From the NCBI GenBank assembly GCA_003023665.1, contig PXYR01000058.1, positions 1 to 10,595 on the forward strand: DNA of 10,595 nucleotides. The letters run 5' to 3'. Below, piece after piece: positions 1 through 6,363 of the stretch. The notes beneath the pieces were generated by a model. It had not been told where the DNA came from. It ran no database searches and was given only the letters and a program-made list of their open reading frames with translations. Position numbers and translations under genes: made by a program. The stretch is from Bacteroidota bacterium (lineage in GTDB: Bacteria > Bacteroidota > Bacteroidia > Flavobacteriales > Schleiferiaceae). The stretch's first letter is position 1; each line of letters starts with the position of its first letter.

Positions 1-1
1 T

Positions 2-208
2 GAAGGCAGTATTGATCTGCGAGAATATTCAGTTTTAGGACCTACTGCGTTGGTTTTAGGACATGAAGTAATGGGTGTACAACAAGAAGTTATTGGCACT
101 TGTGACGACGTTATAGAAATCAAACAATTCGGCACTAAGCATAGTTTGAACGTTAGCGTTAGTGCTGGAATGGCACTGTTTGAAATTCACAAAGGATTAA
201 CCAAGTAA
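2..208 (+). CDS. TrmH/SpoU-family RNA 2'-O-ribose methyltransferase (C-terminal part; 5' end outside window)
   Basis: Only the last 68 codons are present; the gene begins left of the window. The visible part carries the two C-terminal SpoU motifs. ALVLGHEVMGV (residues 16-26 of the visible part) is motif 2, part of the S-adenosylmethionine-binding trefoil knot. A second motif, IEIKQFGTKHSLNVSVSAG, corresponds to motif 3, with the Ser-Leu-Asn that closes the knot. The FGTKHSLN form is common in short TrmH-like methyltransferases of Bacteroidota. The family transfers a methyl group from SAM to a ribose 2'-OH of tRNA or rRNA; the target base cannot be told from this fragment. The gene ends with TAA ten bases before the stop codon of the convergent OmpA-family gene, and a possible hairpin spans both stops. 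Family assignment is firm; subfamily is open. Confidence 0.87.
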   Translation, partial: EGSIDLREYSVLGPTALVLGHEVMGVQQEVIGTCDDVIEIKQFGTKHSLNVSVSAGMALFEIHKGLTK

Positions 209-229
209 CTCGAATAAGCTACTTGAGTT
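207..229. terminator. Possible bidirectional terminator hairpin between convergent genes
   Basis: An imperfect inverted repeat has ten-base arms (207-216, AACTCGAATA, and 220-229, TACTTGAGTT) separated by three bases. Eight positions are Watson-Crick pairs, one is G-T and one is mismatched. It covers the end of the methyltransferase stop codon and the stop codon of the OmpA-family gene, which is where a shared terminator for the convergent pair is expected. Only three T residues follow on the + strand, so as an intrinsic terminator it is weak. Confidence 0.35.
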
Positions 230-953
230 TAAAATCAACCCGACGGTTGATTTTATAGTTATCGCTTAGTTTATCATTTTCTCCTATTGCCACAGTCTGC
301 AATCGGTTACCTTTCACATTAAACACTTCGTTCAGTGCTTTTTTTACGGCTTTTGCTCTTCTTAAAGCCAATGCCTTATTGTAAGATTCGGAACCCACCG
401 GGTCGCTATATCCGCGAATTACTATTGTTATTTTAGGGTTCTCTTTAAGGTACCTGGCCACTGCAGTCAGGCTTTCATAAGAAGATGTAGACAGAGTAGC
501 GCTATTGAATTTAAAATAGATACTAGGCAAAAGTGCCGTTGAATTGGTTAAACTTCCGGAATTGGCAATTGTTTGCCCTTTAAAGTTTACTAAAGCGCCT
601 GGGGGCGTATTTTTTTCTTTGTCTAAATGATCCGGAACACCATCCATATCTGAATCTCGCGGCATACCTGTTTCGTCTACATTTATACCTTTTGGTGTAA
701 AAACATCACCGTCTTTGTAATTTGGAATACCGTCTCCATCTGAATCTAAGGCTACTCCGTTTCCAGCAACCGCTACACCTTTTGGCGTCTGATTATCCGC
801 ATCAAATAAATCGGCAACACCATCACCATCGCTATCGCCTGACATTGCATTTACTTTTTCATTAAGCAAGGCAACATCTGATTGTAGCATCTTTATCTCT
901 GTGCAAGAAGATAAGATGAACAAATAAATCACGGGGACAAATATTTTTTTCAC
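219..953 (-). CDS. OmpA-family lipoprotein with thrombospondin type 3 calcium-binding repeats
   Basis: A 244-residue predicted lipoprotein. Residues 1-17 form a lipoprotein signal peptide (two Lys, a hydrophobic run, then ILSSC with the lipidated Cys at 17). Three Asp-rich DSDGDG-type motifs, typical of thrombospondin type 3 calcium-binding repeats, begin at residues 40, 70 and 100. An OmpA C-terminal domain follows at about 143-244, with YFKFNSATL, the GYSDPVG loop (Asp184) and ALRRAKAV (Arg199). Those Asp and Arg positions correspond to the residues that bind diaminopimelate of peptidoglycan in this family. The expected role is to tether the outer membrane to the cell wall. Translation starts at GTG (951-953); an in-frame stop lies seven codons upstream and no ATG comes between, and the signal peptide fits this start. 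Unlike porin-type OmpA there is no N-terminal barrel. It lies downstream of folK on the same strand, separated by 101 bases. Confidence 0.9.
   Translation of the reverse strand: MKKIFVPVIYLFILSSCTEIKMLQSDVALLNEKVNAMSGDSDGDGVADLFDADNQTPKGVAVAGNGVALDSDGDGIPNYKDGDVFTPKGINVDETGMPRDSDMDGVPDHLDKEKNTPPGALVNFKGQTIANSGSLTNSTALLPSIYFKFNSATLSTSSYESLTAVARYLKENPKITIVIRGYSDPVGSESYNKALALRRAKAVKKALNEVFNVKGNRLQTVAIGENDKLSDNYKINRRVDFKLK
567..836 (-). repeat. Three 30-residue thrombospondin type 3 repeats within the OmpA-family lipoprotein gene
   Basis: Three tandem units of exactly 30 codons (residues 40-69, 70-99, 100-129). Each begins with a calcium-loop motif (DSDGDGVAD, DSDGDGIPN, DSDMDGVPD) and has a Thr-Pro step about 16-18 residues later (QTPKG, FTPKG, NTPPG). 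The third unit is the most diverged after the TPPG. The repeat bridges the lipid anchor and the OmpA domain, so it probably acts as a rigid, calcium-stabilised spacer. Confidence 0.85.
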
Positions 954-1054
954 GAGTCGGAAATTTAATTGTTAAAAAGCCCGAAGCAAAATACTATAGT
1001 AGTTACATTGGTCAACCTTCTTTTACTAAAATAGAGAAGTATTCTACCTATTAT

Positions 1055-1537
1055 TTAAATAATTCGATTGGGTACAACTTCATCATCACATCGCTCAAGC
1101 ATAACATCCATGCTTAAGTTAGAGACTGGATGAATCCAATTTGGCCATAATTCTTGAAACGGAATTAGCGCAAATTTTCGCAAGTGAAGTCTAGGATGAG
1201 GAATAATGAGCTCTTCAGAATCCATTACCACATTCTCAATGGCAAGAATATCAATGTCCATTGTACGATCGCTGTAGCCACCTTCTCCCCTGTAGCGTCC
1301 TAACCTTTTCTCTACATTGAGGCATTTATTGATGAAATCATTTGGGCTATCATCAAAAGTGCAATCGAGCGCCTGATTGTAAAACGTCTCATTACTTTCA
1401 TAACCCCAAGAAGGCGTTTCATAAATAGCGCTGATGGATACAACTTTGCAATCTTTGGCGAGTTCATTGCGAGCCCTCTCTAGATTACCGTTTTTATCTC
1501 CTAAATTTGTACCCAATAAGATTATACCTCTGTACAT
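1055..1537 (-). CDS. folK: 2-amino-4-hydroxy-6-hydroxymethyldihydropteridine diphosphokinase (HPPK)
   Basis: A 160-residue cytoplasmic enzyme, the usual length for single-domain HPPK. It transfers pyrophosphate from ATP to 6-hydroxymethyl-7,8-dihydropterin, the step before dihydropteroate synthase in folate synthesis. Visible motifs are LLGTNLGDKNGNL (7-19), the YETPSWGY pterin-side loop (39-46), FYNQAL (52-57), and the signature DRTMDIDIL (90-98), whose Asp94 and Asp96 match the paired magnesium ligands of the family. IPHPRLHLRKFALIPFQEL (112-130) supplies the basic residues lining the ATP site. The start at 1535-1537 is chosen because residue 1 leads directly into the conserved first strand; the open frame runs on upstream but reads antisense through sppA. 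This ATG shares two bases with the ATG of divergent sppA. The signature has SDRT where many relatives have a small residue before Arg, a minor variation. Confidence 0.95.
   Translation of the reverse strand: MYRGIILLGTNLGDKNGNLERARNELAKDCKVVSISAIYETPSWGYESNETFYNQALDCTFDDSPNDFINKCLNVEKRLGRYRGEGGYSDRTMDIDILAIENVVMDSEELIIPHPRLHLRKFALIPFQELWPNWIHPVSNLSMDVMLERCDDEVVPNRII
1502..1509 (+). promoter_or_regulatory. Putative sppA promoter, -7 element TAAATTTG
   Basis: A perfect match to the Bacteroidota -7 consensus TAnnTTTG lies 26 bases before the sppA ATG, inside the 5' part of folK. That predicts a leader of about 20 nucleotides. No convincing TTG -33 element is found at the usual distance, so support rests on the octamer and its placement. 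Confidence 0.42.
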
Positions 1538-3275
1538 GAAATCCTTTTTTACCACATTTCTTGCTGTCCTTGCAGCACTTATCACTTTGAGTTTTTTAAG
1601 CGTACTACTATTATTCGGCCTAGCGGCCTCTTCTAATGACGGCGAACCAAAGATAAATGAGAACTCCTTGCTAAAAATCAACTTAAGCGGGGAATTAGTT
1701 GAACGGACCAGCGAAGATCCTTTCGCGGAACTCAATGCTGAACTGTTGGGTCAAGACATTAGCGCTCTTGGGCTCAATGACTTGATGCTTGGACTTAAAA
1801 AAGCGGCAGAAGATGATAACATTGAAGGAATACTATTAGAGCATGGCGCTTTTGTAGCAGGTTACGGAATGCTTGAAGAATTAGGTGAGTACTTCATAGA
1901 ATTCAAAAAAAGTGGGAAACCTATTTACTCTTATGGGGAATACTATACTCAAAAAGGAGCCTATTTAGCAGCGCTCAGCGATACCGCAATACTTCATCCT
2001 GGTGGAATTATGGACATCCGAGGCATTGGTATTTCTAGCACCTACTACAAGGACTTTTTTGACAAATTCGGTATAGAACCTTTAGTCGTTAGAGGTACAG
2101 GTAATGACTTTAAAAGCGCTGTAGAACCGTATATAGCCTCTGAGATGAGTAAAGAAAATAGACTACAACTTTCTAACCTCACTTCACAGTTTTGGGAATT
2201 TATTGGGGATGCTTTTGAAAATGAAAAAAACATTCCGCGTACAACTTTAGATTCTTGCGCCAACAATTGGGTAGGAATGGATGCGGATAAGGCTATGGAC
2301 GTTGGATTGGTAGAACAATTAGGATATAGAGAAGATGTTTTTGAAAAATTGGAAGACAGGTACAAATTGGTCAACTGGAAAGACTATGCTTCAACTTTAT
2401 CCAAAGGAAGTTCGAGGGATAGGATAGCCGTTATATATGCCAATGGAACTATTGGGAACGGTACCGGTGGAGAAAATAGCATTGGGACTAGAAATATTAT
2501 AAAAGCATTGGAAAAAGCATCAGATAACGAAAGGGTAAAAGCTATTGTATTGCGCGTAAACAGTCCTGGTGGAAGTGCTTTAACCTCTGATATGATTCAT
2601 CATGCCATTGATAAAGTTGAAAAACCAATCATCGTAAGTCAAGCAAATTATGCTGCATCAGGAGGCTATTATATTAGTTGTAATGCAGACGCAATATTTA
2701 CCAACAGCACAACTATAACCGGAAGTATTGGAATCTTTTTAAATCTATTTACTGCTGAACAATTAATGTCAGAGACACTTGGTCTTCGTGTGGAAGAAGT
2801 CACCACTCACCCCTTAGCCAACTTTCCAAATCTTTACCATCACCCAAATGAAAGTGAATATGCTATTCTTCAGAAAATGATTGACAAAGGCTATGACGAC
2901 TTTACAGGAAAGGTTGCTGCAGGACGAAATATGGAAATGGATTACTTATTACCACTTTGCGGTGGAAGAGTGTGGACTGGAACAGATGCAGTAGATAATG
3001 CACTCGCAGATTATGAAGGCAACTTAAGCGATGCCATTGCCTTTGCCGCGGGTGAGGCTGGTTTGGAAGAGTATCGCTTGTATGAGCTTCCAGCTCAAAA
3101 AACCGGCATAGAAAAATACCTTGAGTCATTCGGGAGTATTGCCTCTGGCTCGTGGCTTAAATCTAATTCACTCTTAGAGCCGCTGTCAAACGACCCGGTG
3201 ATGAATGATCTTTTAGAAGTAGGGAGCAACCCTGGAATACAAGCTAAATTGAATCCTCTCTTTAGAAATTTATAA
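1536..3275 (+). CDS. sppA: Signal peptide peptidase SppA, long (67K) type
   Basis: A 579-residue membrane-anchored serine protease that degrades signal peptides left in the inner membrane. One transmembrane segment (about residues 4-30) is followed by two tandem ClpP-like SppA domains, as in the double-length enzyme. The N-terminal domain supplies the general-base lysine, K193 in DFKSAVEPY; the C-terminal domain supplies the nucleophile, S375 in AASGGYYIS. These match the Lys/Ser dyad of the E. coli enzyme in spacing and context. Other conserved blocks are VLRVNSPGGSALTSD (338-352) and TGSIGIF (395-401). The late block GGRVWTGTDA (476-485) is typical, but the following GLVD-like stretch reads NALADYEG, less conserved than usual. 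The ATG at 1536 is preferred over an upstream in-frame start at 1434, which would add a hydrophilic leader read from inside folK. The stop overlaps the next start as TAATG. Confidence 0.95.
   Translation: MKSFFTTFLAVLAALITLSFLSVLLLFGLAASSNDGEPKINENSLLKINLSGELVERTSEDPFAELNAELLGQDISALGLNDLMLGLKKAAEDDNIEGILLEHGAFVAGYGMLEELGEYFIEFKKSGKPIYSYGEYYTQKGAYLAALSDTAILHPGGIMDIRGIGISSTYYKDFFDKFGIEPLVVRGTGNDFKSAVEPYIASEMSKENRLQLSNLTSQFWEFIGDAFENEKNIPRTTLDSCANNWVGMDADKAMDVGLVEQLGYREDVFEKLEDRYKLVNWKDYASTLSKGSSRDRIAVIYANGTIGNGTGGENSIGTRNIIKALEKASDNERVKAIVLRVNSPGGSALTSDMIHHAIDKVEKPIIVSQANYAASGGYYISCNADAIFTNSTTITGSIGIFLNLFTAEQLMSETLGLRVEEVTTHPLANFPNLYHHPNESEYAILQKMIDKGYDDFTGKVAAGRNMEMDYLLPLCGGRVWTGTDAVDNALADYEGNLSDAIAFAAGEAGLEEYRLYELPAQKTGIEKYLESFGSIASGSWLKSNSLLEPLSNDPVMNDLLEVGSNPGIQAKLNPLFRNL
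1648..1655 (-). promoter_or_regulatory. Putative folK promoter, -7 element TATCTTTG
   Basis: On the minus strand this octamer fits TAnnTTTG exactly, with a TTG 23 bases further upstream (1679-1681 on the map), inside the spacing accepted for Flavobacteriia. It sits inside sppA, about 110 bases before the folK ATG. If both this and the sppA element are used, the two transcripts overlap antisense for about 125 bases. Confidence 0.27.
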
Positions 3276-3952
3276 TGGCCCAAAACAGACAAGCAGCAGA
3301 GCGACTTTACTATATTTTAGGTGCATTGTTCATTACCGCACTTATTACTTGTAATCTCATTGCCAATAAGTTTGTCAGTATTGATTTAGGGTTCAAAGTT
3401 TTTGTCATAAGTGCAGGGGTCTTACCCTATCCTATTACGTTTCTAATAACAGATATTTTGAGCGAATTGTATGGTCAAAAAAGAACAACGCAGGTGGTGC
3501 TAGCGGGTCTCGTTGCTAGTGTTTTTGTGCTTTTCATTTTGTGGTTAGGAGCACAATTTCCTTCTATTGATGGGTCGATAGTAGACGACGCTATGTACAA
3601 CGCTGTATTTCAAAATGCTTGGCGTGTAATAGCAGCATCCATGCTGGCCTATCTTTTTGCGCAATTAATTGATGTGCGTTTATTCCATTTTTGGAAAAAG
3701 TTGACTAAAGGCAAAAAACTTTGGGTTCGGAACAACTTTTCCACCATTCTATCTCAAGGAGTGGATACCACCATGGTAGTAGTAGTTCTTTTTGCAGGAG
3801 TTGAAAGCTGGTCCACCATGGGAGGATATATTGCGGATGGCTGGCTATTTAAAATCATCTTTGCAGCCTTTGACACCATTATCATTTACCTGATTATGTT
3901 CTGGGCAAGACGCTATTTTAAACTAAGTGTAGGAGAAGAGATACGCCTTTAA
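3275..3952 (+). CDS. yhhQ: YhhQ/QPTR-family queuosine precursor transporter
   Basis: A 225-residue integral membrane protein of the QPTR (DUF165, Vut_1) family, whose E. coli member YhhQ imports queuosine precursors such as preQ0 and preQ1 for tRNA modification. About six transmembrane segments can be drawn (roughly 12-30, 41-60, 74-93, 115-137, 158-175, 186-212). Family motifs are CNLIANKF (26-33), the block PYPITFLITDILSELYGQ (51-68) with its Asp60 and Glu64, and RNNFSTILSQGVDTTM (152-167) with Gln161 and Asp164. Its ATG overlaps the sppA stop by one base (TAATG), so it is probably translationally coupled to sppA. Its end overlaps that of the convergent DUF2797 gene by four bases. The substrate is inferred from the family; no queuosine-synthesis gene is visible here. 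Confidence 0.92.
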   Translation: MAQNRQAAERLYYILGALFITALITCNLIANKFVSIDLGFKVFVISAGVLPYPITFLITDILSELYGQKRTTQVVLAGLVASVFVLFILWLGAQFPSIDGSIVDDAMYNAVFQNAWRVIAASMLAYLFAQLIDVRLFHFWKKLTKGKKLWVRNNFSTILSQGVDTTMVVVVLFAGVESWSTMGGYIADGWLFKIIFAAFDTIIIYLIMFWARRYFKLSVGEEIRL

Positions 3953-4746
3953 GTTACTTTCATCTTGACCATAAACCCGCTGTGCGACCGGACATTGAAG
4001 ACGCCGTTTTCCGTGATTATATATTGCCCTCGTATACCCCATAATTCGCCTTGAACCCGGTCATCAGGGGCCTTCAAATTCATACTCTTCACTTTCTTAA
4101 TTTGATGCTTAATTGGATAGTTAAAATACCATTCTACGGAATCTTTGAAAATGAATTGCTTCAGATGTTCAGGCAACAAGGACTTGGCAGTTTCTATGGA
4201 CTCCATCAAATCTTCATCTGTTGAATCATCCTTAAGCATTGCTTGCCAAGAAGTTTTATCCACGAAATGGTTTTTCAAGGCAACTTCAGCTTCACCTGCG
4301 ATGTATCGATTGGGAACTTCTAACAATATGGCAGCACTTTTAGCCCCTTGGTCCATCCATCGAAAGGGCATCTGTGTATTCCTTGTTACCCCAACTTTTA
4401 TTCTATCGGTCTTGGCTAAATACACATAATGAGGTTGTAGCTGAAGGCGTTTTTCAAATTCTAAATCTCTTTCCTCTATACCCAAATGCGCCTGACTTAA
4501 TTCAGGTTTCATTATAGTTGGTGATGCCTCTGGTTTGGTAAAAAAGCACTCCCTACAGAAGTTTTGACGATACACCTCTGAAACCAAGTGACCACAAAAG
4601 CACGTATGATTACCGTTGAAAGAAATCTCAATATTCCTCCCAAGCAACGCATTCATGAAAAGTAAATCGTCCCCCAATCGCAAAGTATAACGGATTTCTT
4701 CGCCGTAATAAGTAGACATTTTACGTAATGGTCCTTCCAATTGCAT
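3949..4746 (-). CDS. DUF2797 family protein with a zinc-knuckle-like cysteine cluster and a GIY-YIG-like core
   Basis: A 265-residue protein matching my knowledge of DUF2797, a family of unknown function; predicted cytoplasmic with no signal or membrane segment. Residues 49-67 hold a CxC...CxxC cluster (Cys49, 51, 64, 67) that could bind zinc. Residues 106-135 carry the family hallmark: YVYLAKTDRIKVGVT, then FRWMDQGA. This resembles a GIY-YIG/T5orf172 nuclease core, with VYL at 108-110, KVG at 117-119, Arg122 or Arg129, and Glu154 in AEVALKNHF placed like the catalytic Glu; that similarity is my inference. The ATG at 4744-4746 is the first after an in-frame stop three codons upstream. The gene is divergent from the GH3 gene across 66 bases and converges with the queuosine transporter with a four-base overlap. 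Substrate and activity are unknown. Confidence 0.86.
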   Translation of the reverse strand: MQLEGPLRKMSTYYGEEIRYTLRLGDDLLFMNALLGRNIEISFNGNHTCFCGHLVSEVYRQNFCRECFFTKPEASPTIMKPELSQAHLGIEERDLEFEKRLQLQPHYVYLAKTDRIKVGVTRNTQMPFRWMDQGAKSAAILLEVPNRYIAGEAEVALKNHFVDKTSWQAMLKDDSTDEDLMESIETAKSLLPEHLKQFIFKDSVEWYFNYPIKHQIKKVKSMNLKAPDDRVQGELWGIRGQYIITENGVFNVRSHSGFMVKMKVT

Positions 4747-4812
4747 TTTCAGTTATTTTAGTGGTAACTAACCGTGAAGTTAAATCCAAAACGCTAAATC
4801 CGCCATTAAACA

Positions 4813-6363
4813 GTGTTTTATTCACTCGTAAATAAGATTCTTCAATCAACGCTACGCATTTACGTAGAAAGGTTATTCGATTTAAATGAACGGCCTATTC
4901 AAACGCAAGAAGAAATTCTGTTAGATTTTATTGCGAAAGCCAAGAATACCGCATTTGGCCGGCTTCATCACTTTGATTCCATTCATGATTATAAGGATTA
5001 TGTTTCTAAAGTTCCATTACACGAATACGGAGACTTAAAACCCTACATCAATCAAATGAGGCATGGTGATAAAGATATTTTGTGGCCTGGAAAAGTAGAA
5101 TGGTATGCAAAAAGCTCAGGCACTTCTAGCGGCGTTTCTAAGTTTATTCCGGTGCCCAAGGAAAGTTTAGAGGGTGCCCATATGAATGGTGGGAAAATTG
5201 AATTGGCTCTTTATTTTAATCACAATCCTGATTCTAAATTATTTGAAGGGCTCGGGCTGCGTCTTGGCGGTTCCACCGATTTGGAATCTCACGGGAAAAG
5301 TCATTCAGGAGATCTCAGTGCTATACTCATTCAGAATATGCCAATGTGGGCAGAATTCAGAAGTGCGCCAAGCAACAACACGGCATTAATGAGTAACTGG
5401 GAGCAGAAAATTGATACCATTCTAGATGAAGTGATTAGTCAAAATATTACTTCATTCTGGGGGGTTAGCAGCTGGTTTCTCGTTCTTTTTAATAAAGTGA
5501 TTGAACGCACTGGAGCTTCCAACCTACTTGAAGTTTGGCCTAATCTAGAATTGTTTGCTCATGGAGGGGTAAATTTTGCCCCATACAAGGAGCAATTCAA
5601 AGCCCTTATGCCCGGTGATCAAGTTACTTTCATGGAGAATTATAATGCTTCTGAAGGATTTTTTGCCGTTCAAGATAATCCTGATTTTGATGGATTGCTT
5701 CTTCTCACCTGCTGCGGTACATTTTATGAATTTATACCCATGGATGAATTCCAAGGTAAGGACAGTCAAACCATTACATTGGGCGATGTTCAGCTAAACC
5801 GAGAATATGCAGTGGTAATTTCCACAAATGGGGGGCTATGGCGTTACCTGCTAGGTGATACTATACGGTTTGTATCACTTAAACCTTTCAGAATAAAAGT
5901 CAGCGGTAGAACTACTCATTTCATTAATGCCTTTGGTGAAGAGGTTATTGTTTCCAATGCGGAGGAGGCGCTTTCCAAAGCTTGTACCATACATAAATGC
6001 AGTGTTAGAGACTTTCACGCAGCACCAGTTTTCATGCAATCAAAGAAAAGCGGAGCCCATCAATGGTTGATTGAATTTGAAAAAGCACCAAAGAATTTAA
6101 ATCTGTTTTCAAGTGACTTGGATATCATGCTTCAGCAACTGAATTCAGATTATGCGGCAAAGAGAAAAGGAGATATCGTACTTGGTCCTCCTCAGATAAG
6201 TCAAGTAAATTCGGGACTTTTTCACACCTGGCTGAAAAACAAAAACAAACTCGGTGGTCAAAACAAAATCCCTAGGCTGAGTAATGAAAGAATCTTAATC
6301 ACGGAGTTTATGGAGCTAAACGAAGCTCTTCATATTGCTCAAGAACGGCAGTCCAAAGATTAA
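4813..6363 (+). CDS. GH3-family acyl-acid amido synthetase (bacterial type)
   Basis: A 516-residue protein of the GH3 family in the ANL adenylating-enzyme superfamily. Plant GH3 proteins adenylate an acyl acid (jasmonate, auxin, benzoates) and join it to an amino acid; substrates of the Bacteroidota members are not known to me. Visible motifs are FGRLHHF (48-54), the nucleotide-binding loop SSGTSSGVSKFIP (101-113), FWGVSSWFL (215-223), the motif YNASEGFFA (277-285) that contacts AMP, the Asp349-containing LGDTIRF (347-353), and SGRTTHFINAFGE (364-376) at the hinge to the C-terminal domain. Length and motif order are complete. Start is GTG (4813): an in-frame stop lies two codons before it and the N-terminus reads like the family. 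A near-consensus -7 element TATTTTAG is at 4754-4761. The last 18 codons overlap the end of the convergent DUF3050 gene by 56 bases. Cytoplasmic. Confidence 0.92.
   Translation: MFYSLVNKILQSTLRIYVERLFDLNERPIQTQEEILLDFIAKAKNTAFGRLHHFDSIHDYKDYVSKVPLHEYGDLKPYINQMRHGDKDILWPGKVEWYAKSSGTSSGVSKFIPVPKESLEGAHMNGGKIELALYFNHNPDSKLFEGLGLRLGGSTDLESHGKSHSGDLSAILIQNMPMWAEFRSAPSNNTALMSNWEQKIDTILDEVISQNITSFWGVSSWFLVLFNKVIERTGASNLLEVWPNLELFAHGGVNFAPYKEQFKALMPGDQVTFMENYNASEGFFAVQDNPDFDGLLLLTCCGTFYEFIPMDEFQGKDSQTITLGDVQLNREYAVVISTNGGLWRYLLGDTIRFVSLKPFRIKVSGRTTHFINAFGEEVIVSNAEEALSKACTIHKCSVRDFHAAPVFMQSKKSGAHQWLIEFEKAPKNLNLFSSDLDIMLQQLNSDYAAKRKGDIVLGPPQISQVNSGLFHTWLKNKNKLGGQNKIPRLSNERILITEFMELNEALHIAQERQSKD

Noticed and set aside
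954..1054. Terminator or small RNA between folK and the OmpA-family gene
   Set aside because: Only a weak TAGA/TCTA-type dyad around 1032-1048 is seen, without a stable stem or T run. TATTTTG on the minus strand (987-993) may be a weak promoter for the OmpA gene, but the evidence is too thin to list.
1434..1535. Upstream in-frame start for sppA
   Set aside because: It would add 34 residues encoded antisense to folK ahead of a natural membrane anchor; the ATG at 1536 has a -7 element at a suitable distance.
1538..1735. N-terminal extension of folK by 66 codons
   Set aside because: The extension is antisense to the signal anchor of sppA, has no HPPK homology, and the conserved first strand begins right after the ATG at 1535-1537.
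2045..2374. Antisense open frame within sppA (109 codons)
   Set aside because: It lies wholly inside a well-supported coding region on the other strand, has no recognisable domain or start signal, and its composition is that of a reversed coding frame.
4145..4429. + strand open frame inside the DUF2797 gene (94 codons)
   Set aside because: It is a shadow of the conserved DUF2797 coding frame with no motif.
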